From Archaeoglobus_B sp964471215 (lineage in GTDB: Archaea; Halobacteriota; Archaeoglobi; Archaeoglobales; Archaeoglobaceae): a stretch of 45,949 nucleotides of DNA. The stretch lies in NCBI GenBank assembly GCA_964471215.1, contig CAYYFC010000007.1, forward strand, positions 1 through 45,949, given 5' to 3'. This document shows positions 1-6,052 of this stretch, piece by piece. The position numbers and the translations under genes are program-made. The notes below the pieces were generated by a model. It ran no database searches. It was given only the letters and a program-made list of their open reading frames with translations, and was not told the origin of the DNA. Within the stretch, counting starts at the first letter, position 1. Each line of letters begins with the position of its first letter.

Positions 1-1162
1 TTACGTTTCCGATTTCGGCAAATTAATTCCTCCCTCAGATTCATTGGAAGGCGTTCACCCGTAACGCAAACGGGCACATCATTGGTTTTTAATAAATTCA
101 GACATGCCACAAAATCACGATTCATAATCGAACTGCAATTCTGACAGAACATGAGTCTATGCCATTCGGGGTTAATTTCTCCCCACATATCGGGCATAAA
201 CTTGAACTGTTCTTTGAATTAACATATACAACTGGTAAACCTTCTAATTTTGCCTTATACTCAATATAATACTGTAACTTACGGAATGACCATCCATTAT
301 GCAACCTTCTGTTTAAAATTCTCCCGTAATCAATTCTTTTTCTAATTTCTTTCAAATTCTCCAAAATTATACCACATCCTTTGGTTTTGGCAAATTCTAC
401 AATCGTCTTTGAAACCTTATGCAGAATATCCTTAACTCTATTCTTTTCTCTTTTACCATACTTCGCCAATAACTCTCTTCTTCTCTTTCCGCATTTGATT
501 CCGCTCTGAATTCTCCTTCTCTTTTCGAAATAAACATGTCTAATCCTTTTAACTTCAGAAGTGTCGATAACGAAAAAATTACCATCAGAACTGACGCCTG
601 TTACATTCGCCTCATTAATATCGACTGCAATCCAATTTTTTAGCTTAATGAATTGAACTTCTTTCTTGAACGGCACAATAACCTTTTCTGGTGTGATAAG
701 GACTTCCCCAATCTGTAATCTTCCTTTTCTCCATTCTCCGATGAATTTCTTCTGATAATCACCGAATTTCAAATCAATCCAAATACGACATCCTTTTCTT
801 ATCGTTATTCTTACTCTATCACCTGTAAACTTAAATAATGATGAATGCAATTTAACAAACAATCTTTTTACTTTCGGAGGATCATCAGGATCAGCCTCTC
901 CTTTTTTAACCCTTTTTCTCCATGACTTCAAAATCGAACATGCTATTCTGCATGCGTAAACGTAATACTGAACGGCATAATCCCATCTTTGCCTTATCTC
1001 ACCTTTAATATTGTACCATAACTTACAGAACGAGGTAATCTTGTGCTTAATCGCTTTGGTTATGCAAAAATTAATCATCTCCTTAAAATCAATCATTAAC
1101 CGCTTGATTTGCTCATTCTCATCATATCCAAAATCAACTGACAGAATCACGGTTTCGGACAC
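1..1162 (-). pseudogene. tnpB: Frameshifted TnpB (IS200/IS605-type RNA-guided nuclease), tnpB-1
   Basis: TnpB is the RNA-guided RuvC-like nuclease of IS200/IS605 elements. The first frame gives 346 residues from a GTG start at 1162 that lies about 25 bases after a TATA-like stretch near 1182-1192. RuvC-I Asp is at residue 181 (AVDINEANV), RuvC-II Glu at 268 (ILENLK), and the first zinc-ribbon pair CPIC at 323-326. The frame then ends at 122 without the second Cys pair or RuvC-III. In another frame, from about 152 leftward, one reads MFCQNC then MNRDFVACLNLL, exactly the missing second CxxC and the RuvC-III Asp motif, continuing off the left edge. One indel near 150-165 therefore separates the third catalytic Asp from the rest. 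No tnpA is visible. The missing tail is seen directly; loss of activity is inference. A sequencing error is the main alternative. Confidence 0.85.
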
Positions 1163-1233
1163 GTTAACTAATTAATTTATCGATATAAATAATTTACAAA
1201 ATTAAAAAAATTTAAAAATAAAATAATTAAAAA

Positions 1234-1635
1234 TTATTCAATTTTTTGGATTTTTACGTTAACTTTGTCTTTGACACCAACATGTACTTTGATCCCATTC
1301 TGTTTGACATACTTGTTTGCCGTTTTTACAAATGTTCTAATAAATGATGTCAACCTTTTTTCATTTGCCTTAATGTCATCAATTTTTTCATTGTTCGGTC
1401 GATAAAATGTATTAAAAACATCCTCAATGCTTAACACTTTCGCCTTATTATTTGGTAAATTCCTTTCACAATATTGCAAAAACTGAATTATTGTTTCCTT
1501 TCTCCATTTCCCGCCTGCTGTATATTGATTCATCCTTATCTCTGTTGCTTCAACTAATTTCCCTATTTTACTGAAATCAATTGCTCCATCCTTTACCTAC
1601 CCCTTATTCTTTGTCTCATTCCTTTCTTTACCCAT
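1234..1635 (-). CDS. Unknown small protein, reading frame with one in-frame TAG at codon 13
   Basis: I do not recognise this protein. From ATG at 1635, preceded by AGGTGA with good spacing and a TATA-like ATTTAAATATT at about 1668-1678, twelve codons (MGKERNETKNKG) lead to a TAG at 1597-1599. The same frame then runs open for 120 codons to TAA at 1234. The post-TAG part includes VKDGAIDFSKIGKLVEATEI, then an internal ATG at 1533 starting MNQYTAGGKWRKET. It is basic and looks alpha-helical, with no cysteine motif apart from one Cys and no membrane segment. If TAG terminates, the product would be the 99-residue protein from 1533, but that ATG has only a poor AAGG directly before it. Alternatives are a nonsense mutation, re-initiation at 1533, or amber read-through. 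It is the last gene of a minus-strand cluster of small unknown genes. Confidence 0.5.
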
Positions 1636-2002
1636 TTTTTCACCTACATTAGCACAATGAACTGCAAAATATTTAAATCCTTCGATTTTTATTCTCTGAT
1701 TTTTAGATAAACACTTATCTATTATTCAATTTCATAAACAAATTTTATTTTTTTAAATTTTTTGCTAGGAAATCAATGGTTTCTTCTCATCGGAGTAGAA
1801 TTATTCTCCGAATTTTAAAACAAAAAAATAAAAATAAAAAAATAAAAATTGAACAAAAAATAAATCCTTTCATATTCTCTTTCCAATATTATAATTTCAT
1901 CTCGATAAAAATAAAATTTGCATAGCGCGTTAACGCGCATCTCACGACTAAAATATTTCGAGATGATTATAAAAAACAGATGCTGAAAAAATTGATCAAA
2001 AC
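1636..2002. other. AT-rich intergenic stretch with promoter and a GC palindrome
   Basis: No convincing gene. It holds the promoter of the gene starting at 1635, a low-complexity A/T run at 1818-1860, a hairpin-like CGGAG...CTCCG at about 1791-1810, and the perfect 14-base palindrome GCGCGTTAACGCGC at 1925-1938. A 78-codon minus-strand frame crossing this stretch starts inside the next gene and ends in Phe/Ile-rich low-complexity sequence, so I do not call it. Confidence 0.6.
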
Positions 2003-2308
2003 TTAACCCATGTATCTCTCCCAAATACTCTTTGCAACATTTTCCTGACATCTCGTTATAAACTCATATAGATCTGGATATTTTTCTTTCAATTCTTCAT
2101 CACTTAAATCCCCGAGTTCTGGAGGCATGTAACGTCTGTAAAATCCACGAACCCACTTACTTTTCGCTATTTCTTCCCAGTCTGGATTTAGCATTTTCAC
2201 TAATTCTTTCGGAATTTCAATTTCTATTTTCGGTTGCAGAATTCCTATTTTCTCCAATTTGACCTTAAACTTTTTATAATACTTACCTAATCTTTCCCTA
2301 ATCGTCAT
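2003..2308 (-). CDS. Hypothetical small charged protein (101 aa)
   Basis: Unrecognised. The ATG at 2308 is preceded by AAGGAGGTGA, an almost ideal Shine-Dalgarno, and the frame closes with TAA, so translation is well supported. The protein is highly charged: a basic N-terminal region (RERLGKYYKKFKVKLEK), a middle IEIPKELVKMLNPDWEE, and an acidic segment PPELGDLSDEELKEKYPDLY that looks helical, ending near a single Cys and two Trp. No membrane segment or known catalytic motif is visible. It lies 69 bases downstream of the 79-residue membrane protein gene on the same strand, probably in one transcription unit. Unlike two of its neighbours it has no internal stop. It may be a remnant gene of an integrated plasmid or virus; that is inference from context only. 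Confidence 0.6.
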   Translation of the reverse strand: MTIRERLGKYYKKFKVKLEKIGILQPKIEIEIPKELVKMLNPDWEEIAKSKWVRGFYRRYMPPELGDLSDEELKEKYPDLYEFITRCQENVAKSIWERYMG

Positions 2309-2377
2309 ACCGTCACCTCCTTATCAGCAGAAGGTATCTTCATCATCCAAATGTCAGAGAAGGCGATATTCATCATC

Positions 2378-2617
2378 TCAACTCAACATAATTGCAACTG
2401 CTTTCTTTATTTTTGCAATTAACAATTTTCCTAACAGGTTGCTGATTGCTGATCCTATTGCTACTCCTGTTACTACTATAATAAAATTCTTTACATATTC
2501 TGAAGTAATAAATATGTTTAATGCTTTTTCCTTTTTATATTCATCGAGCTTTTCCTTCAATTTTCGCAGAGGCTCTGAATCTGGAAATTCCAAAAAATTC
2601 TTGATCCTATCAATCAT
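2378..2617 (-). CDS. Hypothetical small membrane protein (79 aa)
   Basis: Unrecognised. I start at ATG 2617 (MIDRIKNFLEF) because AAAGGTGATT lies just upstream, in preference to a longer frame that opens nine codons earlier. The N-terminal 40 residues are charged and helical (PLRKLKEKLDEYKKEKALN). One hydrophobic segment follows at about residues 42-68 (FIIVVTGVAIGSAISNLL), then a short basic tail, which suggests a single-span or membrane-anchored protein with the charged helix on one side. A TATA-like ATTTAAATA at 2705-2713 points toward this gene. It belongs to the minus-strand run of small genes at 1.2-3.4 kb; similar small one-span proteins are common on archaeal plasmids and viruses, but no specific family is claimed. 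Confidence 0.55.
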   Translation of the reverse strand: MIDRIKNFLEFPDSEPLRKLKEKLDEYKKEKALNIFITSEYVKNFIIVVTGVAIGSAISNLLGKLLIAKIKKAVAIMLS

Positions 2618-2644
2618 GCTAATCACCTTTCGATATATTCGCAA

Positions 2645-2735
2645 TTATTGCAAATAAAACCGTACTTTTCTGGAATGCCGGGTTGTGACACCACACTGTG
2701 CATAATTTAAATACCTCATCAACAGTATTGCATCA
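2645..2735. promoter_or_regulatory. Likely promoter and leader of the small membrane protein gene
   Basis: Non-coding gap with a minus-strand TATA-like ATTTAAATA at 2705-2713, giving a predicted start near 2685 and a leader of roughly 70 bases before ATG 2617. Nothing else is evident here. Confidence 0.35.
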
Positions 2736-3035
2736 CTACCGAATGCCGTTGTAAAATATGAATACTGGTAACAATTTGCCTTTCGAATATGCAGGGCATG
2801 GATACGGTTGATAATGCTTTAAATCATAGAATTCAACATCTTTGAACTTAGTTTTCAAATTTGCATTTCCCGTTTTCAGTCGTTCATTTTCTTCCCTCAA
2901 TTTCTTTATCTAATCTTTCAGCCTTTCTAACTCTCTTTGTAACTCTCTGTAATACTCTAATGGTACAACAGTCCTCTCAACTTCAACAGGGACTCCTAAC
3001 TTTATCTTAAATCTTTCCCTTATTCTTTCCATCAT
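2736..3035 (-). CDS. Coiled-coil protein frame with one in-frame TAG at codon 42
   Basis: Unrecognised. ATG at 3035 (or 3032) follows GAGGTGAT with normal spacing. 41 codons end in LQRELERLKD, then TAG at 2910-2912, and the same frame continues with IKKLREENERLKTGNANLK and on to FIFYNGIR before a TAG at 2736-2738 that is followed at once by TGA. The heptad-like leucine/charge pattern runs straight across the internal TAG, so both sides look like one coiled-coil protein of about 99 residues. The C-terminal part is richer in aromatics and prolines (YDLKHYQPYPCPAY). The upstream gene's TGA lies inside this gene's ribosome binding site, suggesting translational coupling. Either a single nonsense mutation or amber read-through would explain it. 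The frame was found by hand translation of the minus strand. Confidence 0.5.
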
Positions 3036-3045
3036 ATTTATCACC

Positions 3046-3362
3046 TCACGCAATCGGATTCATCCTAAATCTAAAACGCAACAGGTTTGATGATGTTTCA
3101 CGCTCTTCTGTTTCTTCTACGTAATTGATGTTTTCTTCATAATTTATATTTTCATTAATATTATATACTTTATATTCCAATTCTGAAAAGCCATCATGAT
3201 TAGAGTTACCCTTACTTCAGTCTTGCCGTGAACCTTAATACTGTACTTAATCCATATAATATCTTTCCACTTGAGATTTGGAAGCTACCTATGTGCAGAC
3301 TGGGGTTTGGACGATGTGTAAGTAATTAATATTTTTTTAATAACTATTGGGGAGTATATCAT
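3046..3362 (-). pseudogene. Degraded small gene: one TAG and one frame switch
   Basis: Unrecognised. ATG 3362 follows GAGGAG with a 7-base spacer. Frame A has a TAG at 3285-3287 (codon 26), then reads LPNLKWKDIIWIKYSIKVHG and KTEVRVTLIM. Near 3190-3205 the protein-like character moves to another frame that reads SELEYKVYNINENINYEEN and on to MNPIA, ending at TGA 3046-3048. Frame A itself would end soon after in TAA. The simplest reading is a gene with a nonsense codon and an indel. The first 25 codons are not very protein-like, so the TAG may instead mark the original edge. Its final TGA overlaps the ribosome binding site of the next gene, so the cluster was once an operon. Confidence 0.35.
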
Positions 3363-3485
3363 TAGAATTCTCCTCTTTCATGAGAACCCCAGACTCCCTC
3401 ATCTTACCTTAAAACATACATTTACAATCAAATTCATATCTATAACGGCTTTAGATCTCACCATGATACCTGAAAGTGTTTAAAT
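3363..3485. other. Intergenic; imperfect inverted repeat spans 3297-3397
   Basis: No gene seen. AGACTGGGGTTT at 3297-3308 and GAACCCCAGACT at 3384-3395 form an imperfect inverted repeat with a perfect eight-base core (CTGGGGTT/AACCCCAG). It lies over the 5-prime edge of the degraded gene and may mark the end of an inserted segment. Confidence 0.3.
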
Positions 3486-3935
3486 TTAAAAACCTATATC
3501 GTCGAAATCGAAATCCATGTCCTCGTATGACTCCTCATAGAAGTCAAAATCGTAAAGATCGCTGAAGATCAAACCAAGCCATGCGAGTTCGAACATGTTC
3601 ATGAGTATCATCAGCGGTATCAGGGATCTGTATTCTCTATACAGACTTTCAAGTCTCTCCCTGTCATCTGATTCGTAAGCCCTTTTGAACTCTCTGGCTA
3701 TATCCTCCAGTTTTCCTTTCAACTTCAGGGCTCTATCGTACCCTTTCTCGGTTAATTCGTATACTTCCTTTTTAAACAGAGTTCCAACGATCCTTTTTTT
3801 CACAAACCCTTCCAATTCTAGTTTATCAAGGGTTTTCTTTACGAATTCCTTGCTCATGTTTAAGCGCTTGGCTATTTCTCTTGGGGTATTCATGTCGTTG
3901 AAAAGTGCAAGTATTATCCTGTCTTCGAAATCCAT
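3486..3935 (-). CDS. Winged-helix protein with hydrophobic helix and acidic tail
   Basis: Probable DNA-binding regulator of the archaeal winged-helix type (149 aa). Residues 1-70 carry the fold: IILALFNDM, TPREIAKRLNMSKEFVKKT as the helix-turn-helix, LEGFVKKR leading to a beta-wing (LFKKEVYELTEKGYDRAL). Residues 75-105 form a charged helix. Then comes an unusually hydrophobic segment of about 20 residues (LIPLMILMNMFELAWLGLIF), followed by a 25-residue tail with 11 Asp/Glu plus many Phe/Tyr. The hydrophobic segment could be a membrane anchor or a dimer interface; it is seen, its role is inference. The gene stands alone between the small-gene cluster and a transposon relic. Target unknown. Confidence 0.7.
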   Translation of the reverse strand: MDFEDRIILALFNDMNTPREIAKRLNMSKEFVKKTLDKLELEGFVKKRIVGTLFKKEVYELTEKGYDRALKLKGKLEDIAREFKRAYESDDRERLESLYREYRSLIPLMILMNMFELAWLGLIFSDLYDFDFYEESYEDMDFDFDDIGF

Positions 3936-4134
3936 AGTTCACGTTTCTTATCACTCTAAAAATACTTTATCATAACATAGTTACTGCTTGCAAATATCAG
4001 ATATCCGTTATGAATAGTGTTTGCTCCGAGATTCAGATGCATACAGGTTGTTTTCTTGAAGACTACTCAAGAATTAGAGATATTTAAGGAGCTATGCAAA
4101 TTTTTAAATACCTTTTCAATTTAGAGGGGCCATC
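3936..4134. other. Intergenic with TATA-like box before the TnpB relic
   Basis: No gene seen. TTTTTAAATAC near 4099-4109 resembles a TATA box and would place a transcript start near 4130, at the beginning of the structured TnpB right-end relic. This is a pattern match only. Confidence 0.3.
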
Positions 4135-4290
4135 AGCTCATAAGACGGCGTTACATTTAAGGCTGGTTACGTGGTGCCAGCCAACTTAGCTCTATGTGAA
4201 GTGCTGATTCATGAAGCACTAAGGGAGAAGCCCGTGCAAGCTTCTAAAATATCTATAGTTGATAATGCACGGACAATCACATCATTACGT
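4135..4290 (+). mobile_element. IS605-type right-end / omega-RNA-like relic without tnpB
   Basis: This stretch aligns by eye with the 3-prime end of the tnpB-3 element (31237-31370, minus strand): shared GGGAGAAGCCCGTGC, TTCTAAAATA and CAATCACA in the same order and spacing. A plus-strand frame still reads LREKPVQASKIS, matching LREKPVLVVSKIP at the end of tnpB-3. Three hairpins match in position: GGCTGG/CCAGCC (4161-4182), AGTGCT/AGCACT (4200-4220) and CCGTGCA/TGCACGG (4232-4272). In tnpB-3 the stems differ in sequence yet still pair, which suggests a conserved RNA. In TnpB systems the element's right end encodes the guide-RNA scaffold (omega RNA); here the nuclease gene is gone. Whether it is transcribed is unknown. 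Confidence 0.65.
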
Positions 4291-4515
4291 TATGGGTTTG
4301 ACTCAGCGACTTAATCTTGAGTTAGGTCTCCAAAAACATATATGAGCGGACCTAAATTAACTGAACTGAAGCCTGAAAGTTTGTATTCACAATTCATTGA
4401 TTACAGTCACTGGAATTTATTCTGAAAAAATGTGATTGCTTTCTCAGATCTATTTGCATCGAAGTTCACGTATTCGATCTGTGCAGAATGCTTTTAAATA
4501 ATATCGGATGTTAGG
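4291..4515. promoter_or_regulatory. Promoter region of the TPR gene
   Basis: No gene seen. TTTAAATA at about 4493-4500 is a good TATA box for the TPR gene; with the start codon only about 20-25 bases downstream, the transcript is probably leaderless. Confidence 0.45.
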
Positions 4516-4890
4516 ATGAGTATGATTGACGAGAGTATGATGTGGTTTATAAGGGGAAACGAGTTTTGCCGGTTAAACATGTTTAAAGAAGCACTGGAAT
4601 GTTATGATAAAGCTCTGGAGATAAATCCGATGTTTGTTGAAGCTCTGAATAATAAAGGACTTGTTCTTAAAAGACTCGGCATGTATACTGAAGCAATTGA
4701 ATGCTTTAACAAGGCTCTGAAAATAAATCCAAGGTATACCAAAGCTTTGAACAACAAGGGGATTGTTCTTTATAAGTTGAAGAGATTTAAAGAGGCAATT
4801 GAATGTTTTGAAAGGGTTTTAGAAATTGAGGAGAACTACATCGCAAGGTATAACATGAACCTGATTATGAAGTTGTTGAACAAGGAGTAA
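4516..4890 (+). CDS. Tetratricopeptide-repeat protein
   Basis: A 124-residue protein made almost entirely of TPR units, which act as protein-protein interaction scaffolds. Three consecutive 34-residue repeats are clear: FIRGNEFCRLNMFKEALECY then KALEINP, VEALNNKGLVLKRLGMYTEA then KALKINP, and TKALNNKGIVLYKLKRFKEA then RVLEIEE. No signal peptide, membrane segment or catalytic domain is seen, so it is probably a cytoplasmic adaptor. Two ATGs (4516 and 4522) are possible; the TATA box at 4493-4500 fits a leaderless message from either. It ends just before the broken hydantoinase gene (9-base gap), but that gene looks dead and gives no functional clue. Partner unknown. Confidence 0.85.
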   Translation: MSMIDESMMWFIRGNEFCRLNMFKEALECYDKALEINPMFVEALNNKGLVLKRLGMYTEAIECFNKALKINPRYTKALNNKGIVLYKLKRFKEAIECFERVLEIEENYIARYNMNLIMKLLNKE

Positions 4891-4899
4891 ATACGTGGT

Positions 4900-5575
4900 A
4901 TGAGGTACAGGATAGGTGTTGATATATGTGGGACTTTCACGGACCTAGCATGTTTTGACAGGGAATCTAATACGTTTTCAGTTGTAAAGATACCGACGGA
5001 TATAAAAAACCCAGTTAGGAGCGTTATAAGAGCAATTGAATATGCAGATATAGATTTAAATGATGTTGAAACGATAATTCATGCAACAACCCTTGGAACA
5101 AATATCTTTCTTGGACAAAAAGGTTTGAAAAAGCCGAAATTGGACTTGATAACGACTAAGGGATTCAGAGATGTGATAAAAATAGGTAGGCATAGAAGAC
5201 TGTTCTCTGCTTTGGGAACATTTAGGAACTTTAAATCCCGAAGAAGTTCTCCCACATCCTGATTCGGTAGCTTTCAGGGGAATTGGCTCCCCACATCCTG
5301 ACTTATAACCCACATCTCGCCCTTCAAGAGCTTTCGGGTATTTAATTGAATGTTCCTAATTTAAATTAAAAATATGTCGAACCCGAGTTATACGATCCTT
5401 TCTTCGAAAAGCCGAAGCCAATATTTTTGAGGAGGGACAGGTATGAGGTGAGGGGGAATAGATTCTCAAGGGAATGTAATTATACCTCTTGATGAGAAAG
5501 AGATGAAAAGGATAGCGGCTGAAATATGCAAAAAGAGATACGATGTGGTTACAATAGTATTTTTATACAGCTATA
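4900..5575 (+). pseudogene. Broken hydantoinase/oxoprolinase A-type gene
   Basis: The N-terminal 100 codons read as the HyuA/5-oxoprolinase ATPase family: IGVDICGTFTDLACFD (the IGVDxGGTFTD phosphate motif, with Cys for the first Gly), IHATTLGTNIFL and TTKGFRDVIKIGRHRR. The native frame is then cut near 5201 by about 185 bases of foreign sequence containing a 138-base palindromic element. It resumes near 5389 as PELYDPFFEKPKPIFLRRDR, as the family predicts. At about 5448-5455 a run of five G has one base too many, because the protein continues in the shifted frame as DSQGNVIIPLDEKEMKRIAA. The gene stops being recognisable near 5575, where a tnpB fragment begins. The family would be about 650 residues, so most of the protein is lost. 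Confidence 0.85.
5222..5359. mobile_element. 138-base palindromic insertion (MITE-like) inside the hydantoinase gene
   Basis: The ends are inverted: TTAGGAAC (5222-5229) with CCCGAA (5237-5242) on the left, and TTCGGG (5333-5338) with GTTCCTAA (5352-5359) on the right. Inside, CCCACATC occurs three times (5251-5258, 5290-5297, 5309-5316), and GGGGAATTGGCTCCCC (5277-5292) is hairpin-like. It carries no gene. Flanking target duplication is not obvious. It may be a MITE or a non-autonomous palindrome-associated element mobilised by an IS605-type transposase. The insertion is placed inside the gene because protein homology resumes on its far side. Confidence 0.6.
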
Positions 5576-5697
5576 TCTCTAATCTTTCTTCTCTATCAAC
5601 GATAACCATGTTTATTCTGTCTGAGTTTAAGTCAAACAATGCCATCAACTTGCCGTTACAGAGTTCATAGAAAAACGTAGAAGTAAGCTTTTTAAAT
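5571..5697 (-). pseudogene. tnpB fragment (RuvC-I region)
   Basis: Minus-strand reading gives EFKKLTSTFFYELCNGKLMA then LFDLNSDRINMVIVDREERL before a TAG at 5571-5573; two stops lie just upstream. FDLNSDRINMVIVD matches the RuvC-I segment of one TnpB subgroup, in which the catalytic Asp is followed by N-x-D/S-R-x-N. Only about 40 codons remain, so it is a scrap of a fourth TnpB-type element, and it truncates the hydantoinase gene. Assignment rests on motif memory over a short stretch. Confidence 0.45.
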
Positions 5698-5716
5698 TCT
5701 TACTACTTATAGCTTG

Positions 5717-5826
5717 CGGAGATGAGCCTTAGCGATGAAGTCGATGAGCCAGGCGAGGTGGAGCGAAGGGAAATCCCGACGGGCGTTCGGTGAACTCGCT
5801 AAGCGGGGTAAGCCGGGCTCCCGTCG
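5717..5826 (+). ncRNA. Candidate structured RNA in a GC-rich island
   Basis: A sharply GC-rich block in AT-rich surroundings, with a TATA-like TTTTTAAAT at 5689-5697, about 25 bases before the proposed start. Paired segments: GAGCC 5724-5728 with GGCTC 5816-5820; CTTAGCGA 5728-5735 with TCGCTAAG 5796-5803; GGGAAATCCC hairpin 5768-5777; GTTC/GAAC hairpin 5785-5795. CGACGGG 5777-5783 can also pair with CCCGTCG 5820-5826, giving a pseudoknot or a switch. GC-rich islands in AT-rich thermophiles often mark RNA genes. It does not match tRNA, RNase P or SRP RNA features that I know. A plus-strand frame reads SLSDEVDEPGEVERREIPTG, which could be a TnpB C-terminal tail, so it may be the right-end RNA of a decayed transposon. 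Confidence 0.45.
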
Positions 5827-6020
5827 TAAATTCAGAGTATGAATGTTCATGTGAAAGTTAGATAAATTTTTACTAACTTACACATTTACTCGACTCCGTA
5901 AAAATCCTATTTTCTTGCTTTCCTTTAACCCGATTGACTTTCATCGATGCTAGGCGTAGAAAAGAGTAGCTGTGAGCGAGTATTTGTCGTGCAATTATCG
6001 GTGGATCTGCACATTAAAGT

Positions 6021-6028
6021 CTTATATA
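6021..6028 (+). promoter_or_regulatory. TATA box of mutS
   Basis: CTTATATA lies 25-28 bases before ATG 6053. This sets the start of mutS at 6053 as a leaderless gene and makes the 27 codons upstream in the same frame promoter rather than protein. Confidence 0.6.
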
Positions 6029-6052
6029 CTTTGTGATCATAGTCTAATCTAC

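Noticed and set aside
1815..2051. 78-codon minus-strand frame
   Set aside because: Starts inside the well supported 2003-2308 gene and ends in Phe/Ile low-complexity sequence from the A/T run.
5251..5316. Three CCCACATC repeats as a small CRISPR array
   Set aside because: The repeats are only 8 bases and spaced irregularly (39 and 19 bases) inside a transposon-like insert; no cas genes are near.
5972..6052. 27 extra N-terminal codons for mutS
   Set aside because: A TATA box at 6021-6028 lies within them and the family does not have this extension.
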